Below, one piece after another: positions 41,830-51,323 of a stretch of DNA of 64,000 bases. The notes beneath the pieces are model-generated. The model did not search any database, had not been told where the DNA came from, and worked only from the letters and a program-made list of their open reading frames with translations. How positions within the stretch are numbered: the stretch's first letter is position 1; every line of letters starts with the position of its first letter. The stretch lies in assembly GCF_000724605.1 (NCBI RefSeq), contig NZ_CP008802.1, positions 1-64,000 of the forward strand, in the 5' to 3' direction. The DNA comes from Actinotignum schaalii (lineage in GTDB: Bacteria > Actinomycetota > Actinomycetes > Actinomycetales > Actinomycetaceae). The position numbers were made by a program, and so were the translations under genes.

Positions 41830-42528
41830 TTAGGCGGTGCTTTCGCGGGGGAGGAGCGTTTGTTCTAGGCCCACCAGGAGGGCTTGCACCATGATGGTGA
41901 AGTATTCCTGGCTCATCTGGTTTTCGTGCTGCGGATCCGTGAGGGGCAGCAGGTAGTTGGTGAGCATATCGGTGAGCGCGGTGGAGGTGGCGGCCAAGGG
42001 TTGGGCCTGGGCGACCATGCGGCCTAGATCGTGGCGCTGCTCCCGGCGAGTGGGGCTGCGCAAATTACGCGCCGTGATCGCCCACAGAATTGTATTGATA
42101 ATCATGGTGTAGGCCTGCGGGGCGTGATGGTGGAAACCGGCCTCGTGCAGTTTTTCGAAAGACGCTTCGAGGAGGGGCAGCATCTCGGCGCTGAAATTGC
42201 CGTGCATCATCCGCTCCGTCACCCCCGGATGTTCAAGCAGGACCGGGCGGGTGTTCTGCGCCAGCGCCATGAACCACTCTTTCCACTCCAAGCTTTTTTC
42301 GGGCAGGGCGATGGAGCCGATGAGATGCGCAATCACGGCATCGACGATGGAATCCCTGTTGGCGAAGTAGTGGTAAATCACCGAAGGGGAGACCTTGAGT
42401 TCGAGCGCTAAATCGCGAATCGACCAATTTTCGATGCCGCGGTCACGGGAGAGTGCCTGGGCGGCCTGGCGAATCTTATCCTGGGTCAGACCGACGCGCC
42501 GGCCGGTGTTCGCGGATTTAGCGTGCAT
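41830..42528 (-). CDS. TetR-family transcriptional repressor
   Basis: 232 aa. Helix-turn-helix at residues about 31-55 (IENWSIRDLALELKVSPSVIYHYFANRDSIVDAVIAHL). The C-domain ligand pocket is of TetR_C type, ending MVQALLVGLEQTLLPRESTA. It is divergent from an MFS exporter, and the shared region has a perfect 19-bp palindrome between -35 and -10, making it the likely drug- or metabolite-responsive repressor of that exporter. Confidence 0.88.
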   Translation of the reverse strand: MHAKSANTGRRVGLTQDKIRQAAQALSRDRGIENWSIRDLALELKVSPSVIYHYFANRDSIVDAVIAHLIGSIALPEKSLEWKEWFMALAQNTRPVLLEHPGVTERMMHGNFSAEMLPLLEASFEKLHEAGFHHHAPQAYTMIINTILWAITARNLRSPTRREQRHDLGRMVAQAQPLAATSTALTDMLTNYLLPLTDPQHENQMSQEYFTIMVQALLVGLEQTLLPRESTA

Positions 42529-42553
42529 ATGCCCAGCATATCGCCACCCCGCA

Positions 42554-42582
42554 TTGACATTACTAGAACGGTGTTCTAGTGT
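42554..42582 (+). promoter_or_regulatory. MFS-exporter promoter with TetR operator in the spacer
   Basis: TTGACA (42554-42559), 17-nt spacer, TAGTGT (42577-42582). ACTAGAAC-GGT-GTTCTAGT at 42562-42580 is a perfect inverted repeat filling the spacer and overlapping the -10. Bound repressor would exclude RNA polymerase. Confidence 0.8.
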
Positions 42583-42620
42583 GTGTGCCGTTCACCCATT
42601 ACTTCTGAAAAGGAAGCGCT

Positions 42621-43934
42621 ATGACCGACGCGAATACTCACCCGCAACCGGCAGCGGAACCGGAATTGGAGCCGGTATCAGAACGCGGATCAGAATCCGC
42701 ATCGCAACTCGGAACGGAAGCCGCGCCGGAACCCGGCTCGACAAAGGGCCAAATCCCGGGCCTGTTCCCACTATTCCTCACGGTACTGCTGGCCTATATG
42801 GGCCAGATGATTCTCAACCCGATTATTGCCCCACTCTCGCGCGAAATTGGCCTGCAAGAATGGCATATCGGGGCGACGATCTCCCTGGCTGCTATCGTGC
42901 TCTCGCTCAGTTCAACCACGTGGGGGAGGGTCTCTCTGCGGCGGGGCACCCGCCCCATCCTGGTGACCGGCATGCTGGGCGCCGCAACCGCGCTCGCCGC
43001 CTTTGCGGTAGTGGCCTGGTTTGGCTTGCAAGGTGCGCTGGTGGGAAGCGCCCTGGTGATCGGGGTCGTGTTCACCCGCGGTCTGCTGTACGGCGGATCC
43101 ATTGCCGCCATCACGCCCGCGGCCCAAACCTACATCATCACCCACACCTACAGTGAGGCGCAGCGAGTTAAAGGCGTGGGGATGCTGGGCGCGGCGCAAG
43201 GCTTCGCGACCATCCTCGGTGCGCTGGTGGGCGGGAGCCTGGCGGCCCTCGGCGGCTTTATGCTGCCGCTTGTGGTCATGCCGCTCATGATCCTGACCGG
43301 GGTTGTGGTGCTGCTGGTAACCTTCAAGCCCACCCGGGGTGAAAAGCGGGTGGAGAAGCCGGCCAAAGTTAGCTACTTCGACCCGCGAGCATTTGCCTTC
43401 CTGGCCTGTGGCTTCCTCATGTTTACCGTATTTTCCACCCTGACCACCGTGTTCGGTTTCCTGCTCCAAGACGCATTGGGACTGGAAGCGGCGGCCACCG
43501 CCGGATTTACCGCCTTGTGCATGTCCATTATGGGAGTGGTCATGATTATCGCCCAGGCCGCGCTGGCGCCACGGCTCGGCTGGAACGCGGTGCAGCTCTT
43601 CCGCCGCGGCCTGGTGATTTTCTTCGTGGCGGTGGCCCTCCTGCTTTACCCGATCCACCTGTGGATTTTCGTGCTGGCCTGCGTTTTGGCGGGGCTCGGC
43701 TCCGGCTTAGCAATGCCGGGATATAACACCGCGCCCACCCTACAGATGGAGCCGCACGAGCAAGGCGGCATGGCCGGGCTTATTAACGCCAATAACGGCA
43801 TGGCCTATGTGCTGGCCCCTGTTGCATCTACCGCGCTCTATGGGATCGCACCGTGGCTACCGATTGCGGTCTGCGTGGTGCTGCTGGCATTGGGCATTCT
43901 CATGAGTGCGGTGCATCCCTCGTTTAGGCGGTAG
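42621..43934 (+). CDS. MFS transporter, probable drug/metabolite exporter
   Basis: 437 aa with about 12 membrane spans after a repetitive hydrophilic leader (residues 1-45, many Glu, Pro and Ser). MGQMILNPIIAPLSREIGLQEWHIG and the RGTRPI loop are DHA1-like features. Paired with the divergent TetR repressor, hence an inducible efflux pump is likely. The substrate is unknown. AAAAGGA precedes the ATG. Confidence 0.83.
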   Translation: MTDANTHPQPAAEPELEPVSERGSESASQLGTEAAPEPGSTKGQIPGLFPLFLTVLLAYMGQMILNPIIAPLSREIGLQEWHIGATISLAAIVLSLSSTTWGRVSLRRGTRPILVTGMLGAATALAAFAVVAWFGLQGALVGSALVIGVVFTRGLLYGGSIAAITPAAQTYIITHTYSEAQRVKGVGMLGAAQGFATILGALVGGSLAALGGFMLPLVVMPLMILTGVVVLLVTFKPTRGEKRVEKPAKVSYFDPRAFAFLACGFLMFTVFSTLTTVFGFLLQDALGLEAAATAGFTALCMSIMGVVMIIAQAALAPRLGWNAVQLFRRGLVIFFVAVALLLYPIHLWIFVLACVLAGLGSGLAMPGYNTAPTLQMEPHEQGGMAGLINANNGMAYVLAPVASTALYGIAPWLPIAVCVVLLALGILMSAVHPSFRR

Positions 43935-43941
43935 CGGGGGA

Positions 43942-43958
43942 GGCGGCGTCGTCGTACC
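43942..43958 (+). repeat. Dispersed repeat GGCGGCGTCGTCGTACC (copy 3)
   Basis: Exact 17-mer between the convergent MFS and SulP genes; its last base is part of the SulP stop codon. Confidence 0.65.
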
Positions 43959-45613
43959 TATTCTTCCACCGCGCGGAAACGGCCGGTGGCAGTGGCGCTG
44001 CCATTTGCGGCCACGATGCGGCGGGCCTGCGCCATCGCGCCGTCCATATCCGCGAAAAGATAATCGCCGATGCTGAGTTGGCCCAGTTCCATGCGCTGGG
44101 CCATCTCCTGCACCTGCTTGGGGAGGCCCTTGACCAACACGGTATTGCCGGCATCGACCAGGCGGTCCACCACCTGCGCCAGGGCTCGCACCCCGGTGGC
44201 GTCCACGATTCCGACGCGGGAGAGGCGCAAAATTACCACGTCCACGCCCGCCAGGCGGGGAATTTCGCGCTCGATGCGGTCGCCCACGCCGAAAAACATC
44301 GTGCCGTCCACCCGCAAAATAGCAATTTTCGGATCGGAGGGGAGATCTTCGCGGAAAATACCCGAACGGTTCGCCATGCGCCGCAACACCAGAATCCCGG
44401 AAATAATAATTCCCACGGTGATCGCCCAAATAATATCCAGACCCACCGTAATAATCGCCGTGATCACGAAAACAGAGGCGTCCGAGCGGTTGGAACGCAT
44501 TACCTGGCGTACCGTATCCGGATTAATCATGCGGTAGCAGGTCACCACCAGCACGCCGGCAAGAACCGAGAGCGGAATGGCCGAAACCGCGGCGGAGGCC
44601 AGATACACCACCGCGATGAGCACCAGGGAATGGATGAGGGCGGCCAGGCGCGAACGCCCACCCGAACGCACATTCACGGCGGTGCGGACAATGGCGCCGG
44701 TGGCGGGCATGCCGCCGAAAAGCCCGCAGCCCACCGAAGCCAGGCCCTGGCCCACCAGCTCCCGATCCGGAGAATAGCTGCCGCCGCGCACCATCCCCGC
44801 CGCGATCCGAGCGGAGATGAGCGACTCGATGCCCGCCAGGGCTGCCACCGCGAGCGCGCCCGGCGCCAGGGCGCTGAGGAGGCTCACCGAGATTTCCGGG
44901 ACGACCGGGGCGGGGAGAGCGGAGGGGATGGTGCCGATGGTGGGCACCGTGAGGTCGGCGGCCCAGGCGGCCAGGCTCACCACCAGTACCGCGATGAGGG
45001 AACCGGGGAGCTTCTTCGAGATTTTCGTGCACGCCGCAATAATGATAATGGCGGCCAGGCAGAGCAGCCCCGTGGTGAGCGCCGTTGCGGGAGTAATGCG
45101 GGTGAGGGCGTCGAATGCTGCCGGGAGGGTGCTCAGCCCGGCGCGCGCCTCCACGCCGATAATATTCGGGACCTGCTGGAAGAAAAGAATGGCGGCGATG
45201 CCCGCCGTGAAACCTTCGATCACCGGCCAGGGGATGAGGGAGACGGCGCGCCCCAGGCCCAGCACTCCGGCTAGGAGGATGAGGCCTCCCGCCATGAGGC
45301 ACAGGAGCGGCACCACTCGCGCACCGTGCGCGGCGATGATAGGTGCCAAGATGACCGCCATGGCGCCGGTGGGTCCGGAGATTTGGTAATTGGAGCCGCC
45401 GAAGATTGCCGCGATAATTCCCGCCACGATGGCGGTGATGAGGCCGGCCTCCGCGCTCAGACCGCTGGAAATAGCGAAAGCCAGTGCGAGAGGGAGGGCC
45501 ACGATTCCCACCGTGATGCCCGCGGCAATATCTTGGCGCCAATATTTTTTGGTGGCGCGCAGATCAGCGGCGCAGGGCAGCAGGGAACGCAGATGCGTGA
45601 TAAAAGCGGGCAC
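43958..45613 (-). CDS. SulP/SLC26-family anion transporter with STAS domain
   Basis: 551 aa. Membrane part (residues 30-420) with DIAAGITVGIVALPLALAFAIS and SNYQISGPTGAMAVIL, the sulfate-transporter signature region, then a cytoplasmic STAS domain (about 435-535: ILRVDGTMFFGVGDRIEREI ... LSRVGIVDATGVRALAQVVD). Sulfate, bicarbonate or dicarboxylate are possible substrates; no carbonic anhydrase is fused or adjacent. Transcribed alone. Confidence 0.9.
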   Translation of the reverse strand: MPAFITHLRSLLPCAADLRATKKYWRQDIAAGITVGIVALPLALAFAISSGLSAEAGLITAIVAGIIAAIFGGSNYQISGPTGAMAVILAPIIAAHGARVVPLLCLMAGGLILLAGVLGLGRAVSLIPWPVIEGFTAGIAAILFFQQVPNIIGVEARAGLSTLPAAFDALTRITPATALTTGLLCLAAIIIIAACTKISKKLPGSLIAVLVVSLAAWAADLTVPTIGTIPSALPAPVVPEISVSLLSALAPGALAVAALAGIESLISARIAAGMVRGGSYSPDRELVGQGLASVGCGLFGGMPATGAIVRTAVNVRSGGRSRLAALIHSLVLIAVVYLASAAVSAIPLSVLAGVLVVTCYRMINPDTVRQVMRSNRSDASVFVITAIITVGLDIIWAITVGIIISGILVLRRMANRSGIFREDLPSDPKIAILRVDGTMFFGVGDRIEREIPRLAGVDVVILRLSRVGIVDATGVRALAQVVDRLVDAGNTVLVKGLPKQVQEMAQRMELGQLSIGDYLFADMDGAMAQARRIVAANGSATATGRFRAVEE

Positions 45614-45823
45614 AGAAACCTTTCACAATCTCAGCATCTGAACAGGCCATATCGCGCATACGTGGAGAGTGCGGCGCTCGAATCGTGCTATTGTGCAGCG
45701 GTGGCGTCAAGATGCGTGCTTGGTCGAACGAAGCCACCATAGCATGTTTGTCCATATTTTGAGACGGAGCCTGTGGCGAGATCTTGTGGCGGCTTCGGTA
45801 TTTCTTGGGACTTCCGGCCCGGC

Positions 45824-45829
45824 TACAGT
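45824..45829 (+). promoter_or_regulatory. -10 element of a probably leaderless MFS gene
   Basis: TACAGT ends 6 nt before the ATG at 45836 and no Shine-Dalgarno lies in TAGACC, so the transcript probably starts at the ATG. The -35 region (TTTCTT) is poor. The rest of 45614-45823 shows no gene. Confidence 0.5.
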
Positions 45830-45835
45830 TAGACC

Positions 45836-47188
45836 ATGAAAAAACGAAGCGCCGGGCTGGTCATCGCTATTGCCGTCATTATCCTCGAACTTATCGGGGG
45901 AATGCAGACCTACCTTAACCAGCTGATTTTGCCGATCCTGGCCAAAGACCTGCACGCGCAAAATCTCTACGGCGTGATTATGGGAGTATCCGCGATTGCT
46001 TCCATGGCGGGGCTGCCCGTCGGTGCGGCGCTCATGAATCGGATGCGGCTGCCGCGCCTCCTCATGGGTGCCACCGTGTTCCTGGTGCTGGGTGCGTGCA
46101 CCAGTGCCGCAGCGCCACATATCTCGGTCTATCTTCTCGGTGCCGCGATCCGGGGCCTGGCCGGCTCCACCCTGGCCATGACCTCCATCGGTGCGGTGGC
46201 ACTGGGGCTATCCGGGCGCGCTCGGCGCCTCACCCTAGCTTTTTCCTCCGCCAGCTGGGTGGTCTCCTCCGTGGTGGGACCCACCTACGCCGCGTGGGCA
46301 ACGCACCTGCTCTCCTGGCGCTGGGCCATGCTCCTCTACCTGCCGCTACTTCTGGTAGCCCGCTTCGTTATCGCCCTCAATCTGCAAACCGAAGGGGAAC
46401 GCAAAGAATCGCCCTTCTCCTACACGGCGCTCCTCCTCATCGTGGCGGGTGTGGGAATAACAATTATCCCGGCATCCGGCCCGCTCAAGATCGTGCTCAT
46501 GATCATCGGGGCGGCGGTGCTTGGCCGCGTGGCCGTGCTCCTCATGCCGCAGGGCACCTTCACGCAAAAAACACCCCGCCGCGCCGCCCTGGCCGGCATG
46601 CTCTTCCTAACCGGTGGTTATTTTGCGGGAAATGAACTCGTTTCCCTCACCGCGCACGACCTCTACCAGGCTGGCCCGGACGCCCTGGGCATCATCATTA
46701 TGGGCGGCGGCCTCGGCTGGGCAGTTGTGGGCGTGGTCTGCGGCATCAAGCCGGCCGCGTCTCGGCGCGGGTATCGGCTCCGTGTTATTTTTGGCCTCGG
46801 TTTCATCGCGCTCGCGGCACTTTTCTTCGCGGCCTGGATTTTCTCCGGATGGCGCCCCGCATCGGCTACCCCCGTATTCTGCATCGCGTGGAGCCTTGCC
46901 GGGATCGGAATGGGCATCGCCTACCTGGACACCCTCAATATTTTCTTCGACGACCCGGACGAACCCGACGGCATCACCATCGAAGAAATGGCCAGCTCTG
47001 CCGTAATCGTGGAATCCCTGGCATCCACAATGTTCATCCCGCTCACCACCTCCATCGTGGCCCTGGCTTTCGTATCGGGCGAGGGAATTTCTGCGCTGCC
47101 CTACGGAATAACGTGGCTGCTTATCGCGGGTGTAACGATTATTTCCTTTATGTATCTTCGGCACGCCTATCCTGCGCGCATGGCATAA
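45836..47188 (+). CDS. MFS transporter, unknown substrate
   Basis: 450 aa, twelve or more hydrophobic spans beginning at once (KKRSAGLVIAIAVIILELIGGMQTYLNQLILPILAKDLHA). AGLPVGAALMNRMRLPRLLMGATVF resembles the MFS loop 2-3. The second half has FTQKTPRRAALAGMLFLTGGYFAGNEL. No neighbouring regulator or enzyme points to a substrate. The start is set by the leaderless -10 signal. Confidence 0.8.
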   Translation: MKKRSAGLVIAIAVIILELIGGMQTYLNQLILPILAKDLHAQNLYGVIMGVSAIASMAGLPVGAALMNRMRLPRLLMGATVFLVLGACTSAAAPHISVYLLGAAIRGLAGSTLAMTSIGAVALGLSGRARRLTLAFSSASWVVSSVVGPTYAAWATHLLSWRWAMLLYLPLLLVARFVIALNLQTEGERKESPFSYTALLLIVAGVGITIIPASGPLKIVLMIIGAAVLGRVAVLLMPQGTFTQKTPRRAALAGMLFLTGGYFAGNELVSLTAHDLYQAGPDALGIIIMGGGLGWAVVGVVCGIKPAASRRGYRLRVIFGLGFIALAALFFAAWIFSGWRPASATPVFCIAWSLAGIGMGIAYLDTLNIFFDDPDEPDGITIEEMASSAVIVESLASTMFIPLTTSIVALAFVSGEGISALPYGITWLLIAGVTIISFMYLRHAYPARMA

Positions 47189-47297
47189 CGGGGCAGTCAC
47201 TCGCTGGATAGATTCCCGCTGTAACGGTGCCCTGCTACGCGCCAACGGTGCCCGGCCCGGGGCCAACGGCGCGCGGCGGGGCGGCCCCCCGCCAGCT

Positions 47298-47315
47298 GCG
47301 CCGTCGTCGTCGCAC
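47298..47315 (+). repeat. Variant of the dispersed GTCGTCGT repeat upstream of malQ
   Basis: GCGCCGTCGTCGTCGCACC, with CCAGCTG on its left and ATCCCC on its right, the same flanks as copy 2 at 31482. Confidence 0.45.
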
Positions 47316-47376
47316 CATCCCCACCACGGCGCAGGATTCCACGGAAAGGCAACGGAGCAGATATTCTAGTAACCGG

Positions 47377-47396
47377 GCTCGCCACCGGAGGCGAGC
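47377..47396 (+). promoter_or_regulatory. Leader hairpin before malQ
   Basis: GCTCGCC (47377-47383) and GGCGAGC (47390-47396) pair perfectly with a 6-nt loop, 36 nt before the malQ start. TATTCT at 47362-47367 is a possible -10. Function unknown; it may simply stabilise the 5' end. Confidence 0.4.
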
Positions 47397-47432
47397 AACC
47401 GGGGACACACGGGGAGACACAAGGAGGGAACC

Positions 47433-49589
47433 ATGGCGGGTTCACCACCGCAAGATATGCTCAACCGCATCGCTGATGCGTACGGAGTGGCAACGCATTA
47501 TTGGAGTTTCGCGGGCGAATACGTGACGGTGGATGCCGATACGCTCGTCGCGGTGCTCGCGGCCATGGGGATTGACACCTCCACTCCGGAAGCGGCGCAG
47601 GCGGCGCTAGACACGGTCGATAGCCGCGAATGGCGCCACGTGTTGCCCGCCACCACGGTGGTGCGCGAAGGCAATGAGCAGATCATCCGCGTGCACGTAC
47701 CGCACGGTGCCGCCGTGGCCCTCACCTACGAACTGGAAGACGGCGCGGAACTACCCGCCGTGCAGGCCGAAGATTTTGAACTGCCGCGCCTCATCGACGG
47801 CGCCATGATCGGCCGCGCCGCCTTCATCATCCCGGGCAACCTGCCGCTCGGCTACCACACGGTGCGCGCCAAGGTCACCCCGCCAGCCGCGGGGGAGGAG
47901 GCCGCCACCTGGCATAGCGGGGCCCTCATCGTGGTGCCCGCGCGCCTGCCCGCCCCGGCAGAAAAAGGCGTGGCCGGCTGGGGCGTGATGAGCCAGCTCT
48001 ACTCGGTGCGCTCGCGCGACTCCTGGGGAACGGGGGACACCGCGGACCTGGCCGAACTCGGCTCGCTCTTCGGCGGGCTGGGGGCGCAATTCGTGCTTAT
48101 TAACCCGCTGCACGCTGCTGAGCCGTGCGGGCAGCTCACGAACTCGCCGTATTTGCCGACGTCGCGCCGCTTCTTCAACCCCCTCTACATCCGCCCGGAG
48201 GACATCCGCGAAGTGGCCTATATGGACTCCGGCAAGCGCTCCATGGTCACGTGGGCGGGGCAGGCCCCCAAGGAATCCTCGCTGCACAATACCCTGCTGG
48301 ATCGCAGCGCCTGCTGGGAAGCCAAACGCAGCGCCCTCGAAGTGATTTACCGCGAACCGCGCAGCCACGCCCGCCAGGCCGATTTCGACGCGTTCCGCGC
48401 CGCCGAAGGCCAGGGCCTGGAAGATTTCGCGTTCTGGTGCGCGATGTTTGAGCGTTACGGCAAGCATTTCCCGGTCGAATGCGAGCGCCCCGATACCCTA
48501 GCGGCGCGCCGTGAACGCACTGAGCTGAGCGAACGCATCGACTTCTACTGCTGGTGCCAGTGGGTCATGGACCAGCAACTGGAAGCCGCACAGAAAGTGG
48601 CGCGCGATGCCGGCATGGGCATCGGCGCGGTGCACGACCTCGCGGTGGGGGTGCAGGCCTGCGGCGCGGACGCCTGGGCCAACCCGGATGCCTTCGCCAG
48701 CGGCGTGAGCGTGGGCTCCCCGCCCGATATGTACAACCAGCTCGGCCAAGACTGGTCCCCGCCGCCCTTCAACCCGGTGGAGCTCGACCGCCAGCACTAC
48801 GCACCGGTGCGCGATATGGCCCGCACCGTTATGCGCCATGCCGGCGCGCTGCGCATCGACCATGTGATGGGATTCTTCCGGCTGTGGTGGATCCCGGCGG
48901 GCAATAAGCCGGTGGACGGCACCTACGTCTACTACAATCACGAAGCCCTCATCGGCGTGCTCATGCTGGAAGCGGCGCGCTCGGGCACCTTCCTCATTGG
49001 GGAGGATCTGGGCAACGTGGAACCCTGGGTGCGTGACTTCCTGACCGAACGGGGCATTTTCGGCACTTCCGTCATGCTCTTCGAAAAGGAAGGGGAAGCC
49101 TTCCGCGCCCCCGAACACTACCGCAGTGCCTCCCTGGTCACGGTGGACACCCACGACCTGCCCCCGCTGGCCGGCTACCTCGCCGGCGAACACGTGGACC
49201 TGCGCGCCTCCCTGGATATCCTGGTGGAGCCCGTGGAGCAGGTGCGCGAAGAAGCCCGCCGTGAACGCAGCGTGCTTATTGACACCCTGTGCGGCTGCGG
49301 CCTGCTGGAGAGCCACGACCCCACGGAGCGCGAGCTCATCGAGGCGATGCACTGCTATATCGCCCGCACCCCCGCCCAGCTCCAGGCCATCGCCCTGGTG
49401 GACGCAGTGGGCGAGCGGCGCACCCAAAACCAGCCCGGGACCGATACCGAATACCCGAATTGGAAGATCCCGCTGGCCGACGGCACCGAAAAGGTGGTCC
49501 TCACCGAGGACCTGGGCGAGCACCCCCGGCTGCGTTCCCTCATCGCCGCGTACACGGCGGAATACGAGCGCTGCCACCCGCGGAGCTAA
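47433..49589 (+). CDS. malQ: 4-alpha-glucanotransferase (amylomaltase)
   Basis: 718 aa GH77 enzyme of the longer actinobacterial form, with an extra N-terminal beta domain (residues 1-160). It transfers glucan chains between maltodextrins. GVMSQLYSVRSRDSWGTGDTADLAEL, LINPLHAA, the nucleophile region ALRIDHVMGFFRLWWIP, acid/base IGEDLGNVEPWV and VTVDTHDLPPLAGYL are visible. AAGGAGG precedes ATG 47433. Stop-containing repeats follow it. Confidence 0.95.
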   Translation: MAGSPPQDMLNRIADAYGVATHYWSFAGEYVTVDADTLVAVLAAMGIDTSTPEAAQAALDTVDSREWRHVLPATTVVREGNEQIIRVHVPHGAAVALTYELEDGAELPAVQAEDFELPRLIDGAMIGRAAFIIPGNLPLGYHTVRAKVTPPAAGEEAATWHSGALIVVPARLPAPAEKGVAGWGVMSQLYSVRSRDSWGTGDTADLAELGSLFGGLGAQFVLINPLHAAEPCGQLTNSPYLPTSRRFFNPLYIRPEDIREVAYMDSGKRSMVTWAGQAPKESSLHNTLLDRSACWEAKRSALEVIYREPRSHARQADFDAFRAAEGQGLEDFAFWCAMFERYGKHFPVECERPDTLAARRERTELSERIDFYCWCQWVMDQQLEAAQKVARDAGMGIGAVHDLAVGVQACGADAWANPDAFASGVSVGSPPDMYNQLGQDWSPPPFNPVELDRQHYAPVRDMARTVMRHAGALRIDHVMGFFRLWWIPAGNKPVDGTYVYYNHEALIGVLMLEAARSGTFLIGEDLGNVEPWVRDFLTERGIFGTSVMLFEKEGEAFRAPEHYRSASLVTVDTHDLPPLAGYLAGEHVDLRASLDILVEPVEQVREEARRERSVLIDTLCGCGLLESHDPTERELIEAMHCYIARTPAQLQAIALVDAVGERRTQNQPGTDTEYPNWKIPLADGTEKVVLTEDLGEHPRLRSLIAAYTAEYERCHPRS

Positions 49590-49662
49590 GGCGGTTTACG
49601 CGGCTACCCGGCGACCGGGTAAGGCGGCTCAGGCACAGTAGCGGTTCGCGGCTGCCTTAAAA

Positions 49663-49675
49663 GGTACGACGACGC
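49663..49675 (-). repeat. Short copy of the dispersed GTCGTCGTACC repeat
   Basis: Minus strand reads GCGTCGTCGTACC, placed just before the 46-bp palindrome. Confidence 0.45.
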
Positions 49676-49678
49676 AGC

Positions 49679-49724
49679 TAGGCCCGTCTCCTAAAATTTG
49701 CGCAAATTTTAGGAGACGGGCCTA
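49679..49724. repeat. Uninterrupted 46-bp perfect palindrome
   Basis: Each 23-nt arm reads TAGGCCCGTCTCCTAAAATT followed by TGC, and the two arms meet at a central GC with no loop. The centre is AT-rich (AAATTTGCGCAAATTT) inside GC-rich DNA. It lies between malQ and the sugar porter. It could be a bidirectional terminator/cruciform or a high-affinity dimeric operator. Confidence 0.85.
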
Positions 49725-49769
49725 TCTCATGCCAGCACTTCTTCTTAGAGTGAATGCACCGGCCGGTCT

Positions 49770-49796
49770 GCCCCTTTCCTGAGTAGGAAACGGGGC
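49770..49796 (+). promoter_or_regulatory. Leader hairpin upstream of the sugar porter
   Basis: GCCCCTTTCCT (49770-49780), loop GAGT, then AGGAAA-C-GGGGC (49785-49796), an 11-bp stem with one bulged C. Downstream 49797-49882 holds a smaller AACGG/CCGTT hairpin and the GAGGAGAG ribosome-binding site. No gene lies in 49590-49882. Confidence 0.5.
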
Positions 49797-49882
49797 ACGG
49801 GGCAAGGCGCGCAACGGAAGCGCACCGTTCCCGCTCTCGCAGCACCAGCCACGAACAGCATTCTCAACGGTGAGGAGAGAAC

Positions 49883-51202
49883 ATGAAAAAACACCTCGTA
49901 CCATTTTCGGCCACCGCCGCATCACTCGGTGGCTTCCTCTTCGGTTTCGACACCGCGGTCATTTCCGGAACCACGGCAGCCCTCCAAGACAAATGGGACC
50001 TGAGCGCCGGGCAACTGGGCTTCACGGTCTCCTGCGCCCTCATCGGCACCATTATCGGGGCGCTCTTCGGCGGCATCCCGGCCGATAAGTGGGGCCGGCG
50101 TCCCGTCCTCAAAGGCGTGGCCGCCCTCTACCTCATCACCTCTGTATGCGTGGCGGTCGCCAATAGCTGGGTCTTCTTCCTCATCTTCCGCATGCTCGGC
50201 GGGATCGCGGTGGGGGCCTCCTCGGTGATCGCCCCGCTGTATACGGCGGAGATATCGCCTGCCGCACGGCGCGGAAAACTGGTGGCCACGGTGCAGCTCA
50301 ATATCGTGATCGGCATTGTGGTGTCCTACTTCTCCAATTACATCATCGTCAAGATGATGCCAGTGGAACTGGGCTGGCGCTGGATGCTCGGCATCCAGGC
50401 AGTGCCCTCCCTCATTTTCCTCGCGGTGTGCTACTTCATCCCGGAAAGCCCGCGCTGGCTCTACACCCGCGGGCGCGATAGCGAATCGCTGCGCGTCATG
50501 GAAGACCTGTGGGGCAAGAACGAAGCCGCCCAGGTCATGGCAAATATGCATAACGCCGCCCCGCACGCCGCGGCAACGGAGCCCTTCTTCTCCAAGCGCA
50601 CCGCCCGCCCCATCACCATGGCGATCCTCATCGCCTTCTTCTCCCAATTCGCGGGCACCAACGCGGTGCTCTACTACGCACCGTCCTTGCTCCAGTCCGC
50701 CGGCATCGCCGGCGACGCCGCCTTCGCCTCCTCCATCCTGGTGGGCCTGACCAACCTGGCCTTCACCCTGCTGGGCCGCTCCCTCGTGGACAAGGTGGGG
50801 CGCCGTCCGCTGGTGACCCTGGGCGCCGGCATTGACCTGGTGGCGCTGCTCGCCATCGCCGGAATCTTCTATTTCAACGGCTCGGAGCTGTCCACCACCA
50901 CCGGCATTATTGTGCTGGTGCTCATCATCGTGTTCATCGCGGCGCTCGCGGTGGGTATCGGTTCGGTGCTGTGGGTCTTCATCTCGGAGATCTTCCCGCC
51001 CGCCCACCGTGCCAACGGCCAGGCTGTTGGTTCGGCCGCCCACTGGGTCTCCGCCGCGATCATCTCCGGCACCTTCCCGGTGATGTTCCAAGCCTCGATG
51101 ACCTTCACCTTCCTCTTCTACGCTGCGTGCATGCTCGGCGCGGTCATCTGGTCGCGGACTATGATGCCGGAGACGAAGGGAACTCTTCTCGAGGACGTGT
51201 AG
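49883..51202 (+). CDS. MFS sugar porter
   Basis: 439 aa, 12 spans, sugar-porter family: ASLGGFLFGFDTAVISGTTAAL, DKWGRRPVL, YTAEISPAARRGKLVATVQ, PESPRWLYTRGR, FFSQFAGTNAVLYYAPSLLQ and the end MMPETKGTLLED. ATG 49883 has GGAGAG upstream. It stands before the LacI-GH32 frame on the same strand, so a sucrose/fructoside or similar sugar is the likely cargo; inferred from context. Confidence 0.88.
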   Translation: MKKHLVPFSATAASLGGFLFGFDTAVISGTTAALQDKWDLSAGQLGFTVSCALIGTIIGALFGGIPADKWGRRPVLKGVAALYLITSVCVAVANSWVFFLIFRMLGGIAVGASSVIAPLYTAEISPAARRGKLVATVQLNIVIGIVVSYFSNYIIVKMMPVELGWRWMLGIQAVPSLIFLAVCYFIPESPRWLYTRGRDSESLRVMEDLWGKNEAAQVMANMHNAAPHAAATEPFFSKRTARPITMAILIAFFSQFAGTNAVLYYAPSLLQSAGIAGDAAFASSILVGLTNLAFTLLGRSLVDKVGRRPLVTLGAGIDLVALLAIAGIFYFNGSELSTTTGIIVLVLIIVFIAALAVGIGSVLWVFISEIFPPAHRANGQAVGSAAHWVSAAIISGTFPVMFQASMTFTFLFYAACMLGAVIWSRTMMPETKGTLLEDV

Positions 51203-51323
51203 CCCGAGCGGCGCCCATGGCGCGGCCGCGGTGCGGGGCACCGCGGGCCCCGCACCATGGTACGGTGCCCACGCACCGTCGAGGTGGCGCACCGACCGGC
51301 GGGCGCGGCCCGCGCAGCGGGCC

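Noticed and set aside
49590-49882. Known riboswitch class in the sugar-porter leader
   Set aside because: Several hairpins are present, but I could not match a conserved riboswitch core.
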